Positions 15,486-22,504 of a stretch of 64,000 nt of DNA are shown here, piece after piece. Source of the stretch: Chryseolinea serpens (lineage in GTDB: Bacteria; Bacteroidota; Bacteroidia; Cytophagales; Cyclobacteriaceae); assembly GCF_900129725.1 (NCBI RefSeq), contig NZ_FQWQ01000004.1:496001-560000 (forward strand), given 5' to 3'. Within the stretch, counting starts at the first letter, position 1; every line of letters starts with the position of its first letter. The notes under the pieces are model-generated. The model worked only from the letters and a program-made list of their open reading frames with translations. It did not search any database and was not told the origin of the DNA. The position numbers and the translations under genes are program-made.

Positions 15486-15559
15486 GACCCTTCCACGTTT
15501 AAGATAAGTTTTGGCGTTGTTTTAATTGGACACTTAAACCAAAGGGTTATGAAACATAA
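15486..15559 (+). repeat. Cassette leader repeat, copy 3
   Basis: This is almost identical to 6089-6165. Here the frame that is open in copy 1 is broken by an in-frame TAA and a 2-base T-run deletion, so the leader is no longer coding. Its persistence up to the start codon may reflect a promoter or simply recent duplication. Confidence 0.75.
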
Positions 15560-15935
15560 TAACAGAGAGATGCTATCTCCAAACGACATACCGTTTGTGC
15601 CGAGCGATTCGCTGGCTGAAAACATTAAAACAATCCAATCTTACAGTTCGCTGGAGGAAGATGAAGACTTTCTGCCGGTAGCACAACGGGAGATCCAGCG
15701 CGCCGTTTCCGCGTTGGAAGCCATTTACGCGACGGCGAAACTACTGCCTTTCTTTATTGTCCCCACACGAAGTGGTGGTGTTGGTTTGGAGTATAAAGTA
15801 AAGGGCACAAAAGCGAACTATCGCTTTGATCCTGATGGCTTGATGTACTTTACTGTTATGAGAGATGTGACAGTCCTAAAACGGGCAATGCTCACAAGCC
15901 CAGCCGAAGCCCCAGCCTTACTAGAATCTATTTAG
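15549..15935 (+). CDS. 128-aa cassette protein, paralogue 3 of 3
   Basis: Closest to paralogue 1 at both ends (MKHN start, PAEAxxLxxxx end) with the shared LEEDEDFLPVAQREI and PTRSGGVGLEY blocks and an FDPDG turn. It is an intact reading frame although its downstream partner is reduced to a stub at 15959 and the leader has lost coding capacity. Retention of an intact gene without its partner is what is expected of an orphan antitoxin or immunity gene. No biochemical function is visible. Confidence 0.8.
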   Translation: MKHNNREMLSPNDIPFVPSDSLAENIKTIQSYSSLEEDEDFLPVAQREIQRAVSALEAIYATAKLLPFFIVPTRSGGVGLEYKVKGTKANYRFDPDGLMYFTVMRDVTVLKRAMLTSPAEAPALLESI

Positions 15936-15958
15936 CCAACATCACAACGTTGTTTGTT

Positions 15959-16042
15959 ATGAAGTATAAGATTGGTTGGTTTACATTTCAACAAGCAACA
16001 ATTTGTTTTATTGGTGAAGCCAAGGAGGAGCAACAATATTGA
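15959..16042 (+). pseudogene. Stub of the cassette partner gene
   Basis: MKYKIG at 15959-15976 matches the start of the cassette 1 partner (MKYKTG), and the spacer between the 128-aa gene and this ATG is also similar in both. After six codons the similarity ends and the frame runs into the 3' end of the convergent collagen-like gene, stopping at 16040-16042. I infer that the partner was deleted or replaced when the neighbouring module arrived. Confidence 0.55.
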
Positions 16043-16808
16043 GTTCAGTTTCAGCATCTGTTCCAATTGGTCCAGCGAACCCTCCCGGCGCCCCTGGGCC
16101 TCCTGCTGCGCAATCGTTTCCTCCTGGAGCGCCAGGGCCGGGTTGTCCAGGATGGCCATCGTGTCCTTTGCTAGCTAGCAGTGTTATAAACTGCATAGCT
16201 ACCCCTAAATCAATAACGGTGTCACCCGGCCAAATATCAACGATCAATTTTGCGCCGCTACCTCCATGCCCTGCGTATCCTCCGTTGCCACCCTGGCCTC
16301 CGTTACCACACGAACGAAATGGGGAATTTCTGTTCCCCCCAATTTCACCCTTGCCCCCATTGCCTCCATTGCCTCCGTTGCCACCATTAGAGTGAATATT
16401 CAAGCTTCCTATTGCAATCAACCCCAATTTGACTTCAATAATCCGCGCATTTTCTCCACGTTGACCATTTAGTCCGTTAACTCCTTGTGAGCCGTTGATG
16501 CCTGTTGGTGCTTGCGACCACCCTGTCCTCCATGGATCAGCGGGATTTTGTAATGGTGCCGAGGATCCATTCCTTCCATCACTGCTAATTTGTGCATTAA
16601 GGCCGACTGAGAAATTGTCTATTCTCAATTTGCAATGAGTTATAGAATCGTCCAGAATGATCGTCGAATTGTTACCCATTTTCAGTTGAAAGAAGTAAAC
16701 GGATGTTGCTCTAATCACAAAGACTTCGTTGTCTAATAATTCATAGTTCTTTATGATGATTTCGTAATTGTCATAAATGGTTTTTAAATTTTCAGTTCTC
16801 ATACACAT
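16008..16808 (-). CDS. Glycine-rich collagen-like protein next to AIPR
   Basis: This 266-aa protein has a non-repetitive N-terminal half (about 1-75), then long Gly-Asn-Gly and Gly-X-Y runs (for example GGNGGNGGNGGKGEIGG and GHPGQPGPGAPGGN) up to a short hydrophobic C-terminus. There is no signal peptide, so it is probably cytoplasmic, which is unusual for collagen-like sequences. It begins 29 bases after the stop of the AIPR gene on the same strand and is probably co-transcribed. A structural or phage-sensing scaffold is conceivable; nothing in the sequence proves it. AT-rich in its N-terminal part, like AIPR. Confidence 0.7.
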   Translation of the reverse strand: MCMRTENLKTIYDNYEIIIKNYELLDNEVFVIRATSVYFFQLKMGNNSTIILDDSITHCKLRIDNFSVGLNAQISSDGRNGSSAPLQNPADPWRTGWSQAPTGINGSQGVNGLNGQRGENARIIEVKLGLIAIGSLNIHSNGGNGGNGGNGGKGEIGGNRNSPFRSCGNGGQGGNGGYAGHGGSGAKLIVDIWPGDTVIDLGVAMQFITLLASKGHDGHPGQPGPGAPGGNDCAAGGPGAPGGFAGPIGTDAETELNIVAPPWLHQ

Positions 16809-16837
16809 TGAGGGTTAAGTGTTGACTTGGTCAAACT

Positions 16838-18655
16838 CTAATTTTTCCTTCTTTCCAGATACCGTTTATGTTTAGTTTTCTTTTTGATATTTAGGTTGAA
16901 AACAGGCGGAATTTTTTTAGCTTGTTCTATCACTTCAAAAGTGAAATCTTTTAATCGCCTATAATCATTTTGATTTCTGTTCTCGTGCTTATTGTTGAAT
17001 ATCTCAATTGCTTTGTCGATGCAATTTGTGGCTTTTGTAATTATTTCTTTGGTTTCTTTATCCTTAAGCAAAATTGCGTGTAGGCTTTCGCAATATTGGG
17101 TTATGTCATTACTTATGAATTTGGGATAATTAAATCCGCAAACTAGAACTCTAATGAGCGTTAAAAAGTGGTATTTGTACCTTCTATAATGTGCGCGAAT
17201 AAAGCCATGCTTAATTAGTGTATCAACTTTGTGCAGACAAAGGGCGCTCACATAATAGAAGTAAGGATTATGATCTTCTAGAAAGATCTTTCCAGAGTAA
17301 GACTTTAGTAATTCGCCGTAATATCTATGCGTGCTATGTGGCTCATTCCAGAACATGGAAATTACTGCGTTTATTTGCGCTGCGAGTGAAATTATCTTAT
17401 TTCTTGGAATCTCGGGGAAAACCGTATCGTATTCTCTGGGGCGTCTCTCGTAGTAGAGTTTATCATCTTTGGGAAAGCTATCGTAAAATCGTTGGAGTTT
17501 TTTGTGATAGTCTTTGAGGGACTCGAATGCTTCAATTTTTACTTCTGTTTGCCTGTTTGTGGCCTTAATGATGTCATTAATTACATCTTGATCATCGGTT
17601 ACAATTAGTTTAATTGGTATAAAGGTATTATCAAGATCAATGCTTTTCTTGTTATTAAATAAGATGTGACTGGTTTGACACCCATTAACAATTTGAAAGT
17701 CCTTGACTTTAAAGTAAGTGCCGACTTTATTAAGACTTTTCGAGACTATTGTTATACCGTTGTTGAATATAGGAAACTTTAACTGTTTTAGCTTGTCCTT
17801 TAGCGTGAGTTCAATTTCCTTGTTTACTGAATTAACCCCTAAAAAATCTCTAACGTTGTCATAAAAAAGTGTTTTTTGAATTTTATGATCAGAGTCTTCT
17901 ATCAGTTTGAAATACTCCGTCGCTGGTAATATGCCAATGTATGATTCCTTAACACCCTCAATTCGTGGTAATGGAGTATTTTTGTCAAAATTGATCTCTT
18001 TGGTTACTTTGTTTTTTATCTCCTTATATATTTTTTCAATGCCTTCGGCGTCAACCGGAATAAACTTAATGTTGCTAAATAGATTTCTGGACTCAAGCTC
18101 CTTGATTTCGGAGGAAGCGCGACCAGCTACATTTTGGTCATTTGTCCATCGCCCGGTTGTTACATAGTAAAGCTCACAGATTGGACTGTCCTCCATCAAA
18201 ATGCTTTGGGTGTAGATATATTCTTTTAGCTCTCGCAAACTTTTGATGTCATCATTAATTTTAAGACTGGGTGTGTCTTTAAAGAAATCTTTAACTCCAA
18301 ATATGAAAGTTGCGAGGTCACTCGCCTTGAATTCACTGGATGTTTTGCTTTGAATAAAGATAAATTTGACGTCGAGCCTCTGAAGTTGATTCTTTAGTGC
18401 GTCAATTTCTTCGTTTGATGATACGATATGTTCGTTCACAACGATGGCTACGCCATCTATGCCAGTGTCGTTTCCACCACCGACATTTAATTCTTCGATC
18501 TTAAAGTTGTCATTGTAAAAAGCCTCTGGATGAATTTTCGAAAGAATACAGTAATTGCAGAAATGTTCAAATAACTGATCTTCTTTAATCCCTTTGTCAA
18601 AGTCAAAGTCTATTCTAAAATTGCTCAAGTATCCTTGAAGTATCTTATTGTCCAT
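16838..18655 (-). CDS. AIPR family abortive infection protein
   Basis: This 605-aa protein shows the AIPR (PF10592) core: FNNGITIVSKS (297-307), FQIVNGCQTSHIL (320-332) and ATNRQTEVK (about 365). The N-terminal 110 residues carry a nuclease-like pattern, DTGIDGVAIVV (63-73) and IFIQSK (99-104), consistent with a PD-(D/E)xK fold with Asp67 and Gln102-x-Lys104. AIPR proteins were first linked to abortive infection of lactococcal phages and occur in defence islands. The DNA is visibly more AT-rich than the housekeeping genes, suggesting horizontal transfer. It is followed by the collagen-like gene, which may be a second component. Confidence 0.88.
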   Translation of the reverse strand: MDNKILQGYLSNFRIDFDFDKGIKEDQLFEHFCNYCILSKIHPEAFYNDNFKIEELNVGGGNDTGIDGVAIVVNEHIVSSNEEIDALKNQLQRLDVKFIFIQSKTSSEFKASDLATFIFGVKDFFKDTPSLKINDDIKSLRELKEYIYTQSILMEDSPICELYYVTTGRWTNDQNVAGRASSEIKELESRNLFSNIKFIPVDAEGIEKIYKEIKNKVTKEINFDKNTPLPRIEGVKESYIGILPATEYFKLIEDSDHKIQKTLFYDNVRDFLGVNSVNKEIELTLKDKLKQLKFPIFNNGITIVSKSLNKVGTYFKVKDFQIVNGCQTSHILFNNKKSIDLDNTFIPIKLIVTDDQDVINDIIKATNRQTEVKIEAFESLKDYHKKLQRFYDSFPKDDKLYYERRPREYDTVFPEIPRNKIISLAAQINAVISMFWNEPHSTHRYYGELLKSYSGKIFLEDHNPYFYYVSALCLHKVDTLIKHGFIRAHYRRYKYHFLTLIRVLVCGFNYPKFISNDITQYCESLHAILLKDKETKEIITKATNCIDKAIEIFNNKHENRNQNDYRRLKDFTFEVIEQAKKIPPVFNLNIKKKTKHKRYLERRKN

Positions 18656-19170
18656 AGTGTTGTGGTTTGATCCAATGCATACCCGCCACGATCCTGACAG
18701 GTAACGCGAGTTTGTTTCAGCAGTCCAAGTGAGTTCTTTGCGGCTTATTTAGTTTGATGTGGCCGCGCGTGCTATTTGAGGATTCCAGGTGGGCTTGTCG
18801 ATCAGATTGGATCAGGTGGGGCAAGGAATCTTTGACTAAAATAATGATTTTTTTGAGGATCGCAATATGATATTGAGAATCTCCTCCCATGACAAAATTT
18901 TAAAAGTGTTTGGTATCGGTCGATTATTTCGAGAAGATCCAGAAGTAGTTTGTGCGAATTGATAATTGTGGACTGTAAATCCCGAATGCCACCGTTAGGA
19001 TTAATGAGTTGTTTGTTGAACGCTTTATGGATTCGGCCAGGGATAGCAATGGAAAGCCCGAAGTGCGCCGGCCTCGCGCGCTGCCGGACTTGGAATGGAT
19101 AGCCCGACCCTCGGCCTCCGAGGGTGGCCGCCAAGTGTTCCCATTCAGATAACTTTGCCCCCAAACACCC
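18656..19170. other. Intergenic region upstream of purC, possible gene debris
   Basis: There is no intact gene. On the minus strand the stretch 18900-19050 translates into protein-like sequence (such as DLLEIIDRYQTLLKFCHG) without a start, which could be a relic. At 19107-19125 ACCCTCGG and CCGAGGGT form a perfect 8-bp hairpin, and a short motif ending AAAGCCCGA/ATAGCCCGA recurs about 44 bases apart. Confidence 0.4.
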
Positions 19171-19201
19171 TTTGCCAAAACCCTCCCATCCCTTACCTTG
19201 C
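19171..19201 (+). promoter_or_regulatory. Predicted purC promoter
   Basis: TTTG (19171-19174), a 19-base spacer and TACCTTGC (19194-19201) match the Bacteroidota TTTG-N19-TAnnTTTG promoter with one mismatch. The purC ATG follows 17 bases later. Confidence 0.6.
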
Positions 19202-19218
19202 ACCTTCAAACCCATTTC

Positions 19219-20181
19219 ATGCAGGCCATCAAAGAAACCCACTTCAACTTCCCCGGCCAAACCGGGTTCTACCGCGGCAAGGTGCGGGACGTATATTACT
19301 TCGGCGACCTCATGGCCATGGTGGCCACCGACCGCATCTCGGCCTTTGATGTGATCCTGCCCAAGGCCATCCCCGACAAGGGGCGGGTGCTGAACCAGAT
19401 CGCGGCCTTTAACCTGCAGGCTACCCGGGATCTGGTGCCCAACTGGGTGCTGTCTACCCCGGATCAGAACGTGACCATCGGCTTCAAATGCGAGCCCTTT
19501 GCCGTGGAAATGGTCGTGCGCGGCTACCTGGCCGGGCATGCGGCCCGTGAATACAAGGCCGGCAAGCGCACCCTTTGTGGTGTGGCGCTGCCCGAGGGAC
19601 TGAAAGAGAACGACAAGCTTCCCAACCCGATCATTACCCCTACAACAAAGGCGGCCGTGGGCCACGACGAGGACATTAGTCGGGAGGAGATCCTGAAGCG
19701 GGGCATTGTTTCGGAGGCTGACTATAAGACATTGGAAGAATACACCCTGAAGCTCTATAAAAAAGGCACCGAATTGGCCGCCGAGCGGGGGTTGATTCTC
19801 GTTGACACCAAGTATGAGTTTGGGAAGCACAACGGTGTGATCTATTTGATCGACGAGGTGCATACGCCGGATTCGTCGCGGTACTTCTATGCCGAGGGCT
19901 ACGAGGCGCGGCAGAAGGCAGGGGAGACGCAGAAGCAGCTTTCGAAGGAGTTTGTGCGCCAGTGGTTGATCGAGAACGGCTTCCAGGGCAAGGACGGGCA
20001 GAAAGTGCCCGAAATGACCGAGAGCAAGGTGGGCGAGATTTCGGCCCGTTATAAGGAGCTTTATGAGCATGTGAGGGGGGAGGCGCTGGGGGCGGTGGAC
20101 TATGGCCGGCTATCCCAAAGAATCGAGCAAAGCATCCTGAATTCGATAAATTCCGCTAACTTACAAGCCAAGAAAAACTGA
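19219..20181 (+). CDS. purC: Phosphoribosylaminoimidazole-succinocarboxamide synthase
   Basis: The 320-aa product is the long form of SAICAR synthetase, which joins CAIR and aspartate with ATP in purine synthesis. Recognisable blocks are YRGKVRDVY (18-26), [10 protein letters not shown] (36-45), [14 protein letters not shown], and [11 protein letters not shown] with a following [12 protein letters not shown], which covers the metal and substrate site. The ATG at 19219 follows a predicted promoter; an upstream in-frame TTG is unnecessary. The STAS gene starts 3 bases after the stop, so the two form an operon. Confidence 0.97.
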   Translation: MQAIKETHFNFPGQTGFYRGKVRDVYYFGDLMAMVATDRISAFDVILPKAIPDKGRVLNQIAAFNLQATRDLVPNWVLSTPDQNVTIGFKCEPFAVEMVVRGYLAGHAAREYKAGKRTLCGVALPEGLKENDKLPNPIITPTTKAAVGHDEDISREEILKRGIVSEADYKTLEEYTLKLYKKGTELAAERGLILVDTKYEFGKHNGVIYLIDEVHTPDSSRYFYAEGYEARQKAGETQKQLSKEFVRQWLIENGFQGKDGQKVPEMTESKVGEISARYKELYEHVRGEALGAVDYGRLSQRIEQSILNSINSANLQAKKN

Positions 20182-20184
20182 CCT

Positions 20185-20565
20185 ATGAAGTATACGATTG
20201 ACAAGCAGGAGAAATACAGTTTGTTGCGTTTGCACGAAGAGAAGCTGGATTCCAGCGTGGCTCCTGGCCTGAAGTCCGAGTTGATCACCCTCCATGCCGA
20301 GGGTGTGCGCAACATTGTGCTGGACCTGGGCGAAGTGAAATACACCGACAGCTCCGGCCTCAGCGCCCTGCTGGTAGGCAACCGCATTGTTCAGGAGGAC
20401 GGCGGCATTTTCATCCTGACCACACTGTCGGACCACACGCTGAAGCTCATCAAGATCTCTCAGCTGGACAGCGTGCTCAACATCCTTCCCAAGGTGGAAG
20501 AGGCCATCGACGCCGTGTTCATGCACGAAATCGAAAAGGACCTGAAAGATTCTGACGGAAATTAA
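20185..20565 (+). CDS. STAS domain anti-sigma factor antagonist-like protein
   Basis: This 126-aa single-domain protein matches anti-anti-sigma (SpoIIAA-like) STAS folds, with the phosphorylatable serine in YTDSSGLSALL (about 53-63) following the LDLGEVK strand. Such proteins bind an HPK/GHKL anti-sigma kinase; no kinase partner is nearby. It is immediately downstream of purC and ends before a strong terminator, so it is the last gene of the purC transcript. Confidence 0.9.
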   Translation: MKYTIDKQEKYSLLRLHEEKLDSSVAPGLKSELITLHAEGVRNIVLDLGEVKYTDSSGLSALLVGNRIVQEDGGIFILTTLSDHTLKLIKISQLDSVLNILPKVEEAIDAVFMHEIEKDLKDSDGN

Positions 20566-20585
20566 ACGAAGGTTACATAACCGGA

Positions 20586-20615
20586 AACCAAAGCCCTCCA
20601 GCTTTGGTTTTTTTT
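20586..20615 (+). terminator. Intrinsic terminator after the STAS gene
   Basis: AACCAAAGC (20586-20594) pairs perfectly with GCTTTGGTT (20601-20609) across a six-base loop and is followed by a T tract. Confidence 0.92.
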
Positions 20616-20644
20616 ATTTTTAATATGTCAAACCCCTGTAAACG

Positions 20645-21562
20645 TTGAGTTTTAAGATCACCATTCTCGGCTCCAGTGGCGCGGTGCCCGCCTATGGCCG
20701 CTACACGTCGTCCCAGTTGGTGGAGATCCAGAACCGCCACTTCCTGGTTGACTGTGGCGAGGGCGCCCAGATGCAGCTCATGAAGCTGCAGGCCAACTTC
20801 CACCGCATCGACCACATCTTTATCAGCCACCTGCACGGCGACCATTTCCTGGGGCTGATGGGCCTCATCTTCACCATGCACCTGCAGAAGCGGACGAACG
20901 AACTGCATATCTACAGCCATCGGGGGCTGGACGAGATCATCACCACCACCTTTCGCTACACGCGGTCGGTGCCCAACTTCAACATCGTGTTCCATCGCCT
21001 GGAAAAGGACGCGCGCGAGGTCATCTTCGAAGACGAGGTGCTCACGGTGGAGACCATCCCCCTGAAACACCGCATCCGCTGCTCGGGCTTCCTGTTCAAA
21101 GAGAAGATCAAGCCCCGGCGCATCGACAAGACCAGGCTGCCCGAAGGACTGCCCCTGCTGCAGGTGGCCAACCTCAAAAAAGGTGACGACATCACCGACG
21201 CGGAAGGCAACATCCTCTACAAAAACGCCGACCTCACCTTCGACCCGCGCCCGTCGCGCAGCTATGCCTACTGCTCCGACACGGCCTACAACGAAAGCAT
21301 GATCGACCAGATCCGCGATGTGGACATGCTCTACCACGAGGCCACCTTCGAGGAGGAGGAAGCGCAGAAAGCCGCCGAAACGTTTCACAGCACGGCCCGC
21401 CAGGCGGCCACCATTGCCCTGAAGGCCAACGCCAAGGGGTTGTTGCTGGGCCACTTCAGCGCACGCTACAAGGACCTGACGCCGATCCTGAAAGAGGCGC
21501 ACGCCACCTTCGAGAACGCGCATTTGGCGGTGGAGGGAGATGTGTTCACGCTTTCGGATTAA
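20645..21562 (+). CDS. rnz: Ribonuclease Z
   Basis: This 305-aa metallo-beta-lactamase-fold protein has GSSGAVPAYGRYTSS near the N-terminus and the zinc motif SHLHGDHFLGL (61-71), plus later metal ligands in SDTAYNES, LYHEATF and LLLGHFSARY, the tRNase Z set. It matures tRNA 3' ends by endonucleolytic cleavage. No ATG lies near the conserved N-terminus; the TTG at 20645 fits exactly. The transporter gene yhhQ follows after 18 bases. Confidence 0.95.
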   Translation: MSFKITILGSSGAVPAYGRYTSSQLVEIQNRHFLVDCGEGAQMQLMKLQANFHRIDHIFISHLHGDHFLGLMGLIFTMHLQKRTNELHIYSHRGLDEIITTTFRYTRSVPNFNIVFHRLEKDAREVIFEDEVLTVETIPLKHRIRCSGFLFKEKIKPRRIDKTRLPEGLPLLQVANLKKGDDITDAEGNILYKNADLTFDPRPSRSYAYCSDTAYNESMIDQIRDVDMLYHEATFEEEEAQKAAETFHSTARQAATIALKANAKGLLLGHFSARYKDLTPILKEAHATFENAHLAVEGDVFTLSD

Positions 21563-21580
21563 TCCTTTATTTTTATCGCC

Positions 21581-22360
21581 ATGGAAAATACGCAACCCGA
21601 CAAACGCCACCGTTTGTTTATCATTCTGGCCGGCATCTTCATCACCAACACCGTGTTGGCCGAGATGATCGGGGTGAAGATCTTCAGCGCCGAAGGGACG
21701 CTGGGACTACAGCCCGCCCACCTGAACATCCTCGGCTTCACGATGGACTTCAACCTCACGGCGGGTGTCGTGATCTGGCCGGTGGTGTTCATCACCACCG
21801 ACTTGATAAATGAATACTTTGGCAAACCCGGCGTGAAGCGCATCAGCTACTTCACAGCGATGCTGGTGACCTATGCGTTTGTGGTGATCTTCATCTCCAT
21901 CCGCCTTGCGCCCGCCGACTTTTGGGTGAATGGCACGGACTCGGAAGGCAACGCGGTGAACATGCACCACGCCTTCAATAAGATCTTTGGCCAGGGACAG
22001 CGGATCATCCTGGGGTCGCTCACAGCCTTTATCATCGGGCAGTTGGTGGATGTGTTTGTGTTTCAGCAACTGCGGAAAGTGACGGGGAGCAAGATGTTGT
22101 GGCTGCGGGCTACAGGGTCTACGTTGGTGTCGCAGTTTGTGGATAGCTTTGTGGTGCTTTATATCGCTTTCGCGGGAACGTTTACCAATGATCAGATCGT
22201 TGCTATTGGGATCACTAATTATATCTATAAGTTCATCGTGGCCATTGCGCTGACGCCTTTGATTTACTTTGGGCATGGGCTCATCGACCGGTATTTGGGG
22301 AAGGAGTATGCTGCGCGGATTTCGGAGGAGGCTTCGCATGGGAGTAAGGGGTTCTTTTAA
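21581..22360 (+). CDS. yhhQ: Queuosine precursor transporter
   Basis: This 259-aa integral membrane protein of the YhhQ/DUF165 family has about six hydrophobic helices, with the family segments IGVKIF, FITTDLINEYFGK, GQLVDVFVFQQLR and QFVDSFVVLYIAF. These proteins import queuine or preQ1 for tRNA modification. It is downstream of rnz, so both genes concern tRNA, although that may be coincidence. A large inverted repeat follows the stop and probably ends the transcript. Confidence 0.93.
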   Translation: MENTQPDKRHRLFIILAGIFITNTVLAEMIGVKIFSAEGTLGLQPAHLNILGFTMDFNLTAGVVIWPVVFITTDLINEYFGKPGVKRISYFTAMLVTYAFVVIFISIRLAPADFWVNGTDSEGNAVNMHHAFNKIFGQGQRIILGSLTAFIIGQLVDVFVFQQLRKVTGSKMLWLRATGSTLVSQFVDSFVVLYIAFAGTFTNDQIVAIGITNYIYKFIVAIALTPLIYFGHGLIDRYLGKEYAARISEEASHGSKGFF

Positions 22361-22376
22361 GGTGATCCCTTCAAAG

Positions 22377-22474
22377 GTTTAAACCGCCCGCCTTCGCTAA
22401 AGCTTCGGCGGGCAAGCCCGAAAGCCTTTGGTCCGACTTGCCTGCCCTTCCGAAGCTTTAGCGGACGGTTAAAT
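22377..22474. repeat. Long inverted repeat containing a dispersed REP-like element
   Basis: A 41-base element (22377-22417) with its own GCCCGCC...GGCGGGC hairpin is followed by an inverted, slightly shorter copy (about 22437-22474), so the whole can fold into one long hairpin. The 41-base element recurs with one change at 30442-30482. Confidence 0.8.
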
Positions 22475-22504
22475 ATTTTTCACACGATCAATACTCATAA
22501 ATAG

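Noticed and set aside
16039-16395. Proline-rich plus-strand frame and CRISPR-like repetitiveness at 16.05-16.4 kb
   Set aside because: The repetition comes from Gly-X-Y codons of the collagen-like gene on the minus strand; there are no uniform repeats with unique spacers.
18802-20070. Long reading frame antisense to purC
   Set aside because: purC on the plus strand is fully conserved along this stretch; the antisense frame is a GC-composition by-product over most of its length.
20573-21610. 345-codon frame antisense to rnz
   Set aside because: The plus strand encodes an intact ribonuclease Z with all metal motifs.
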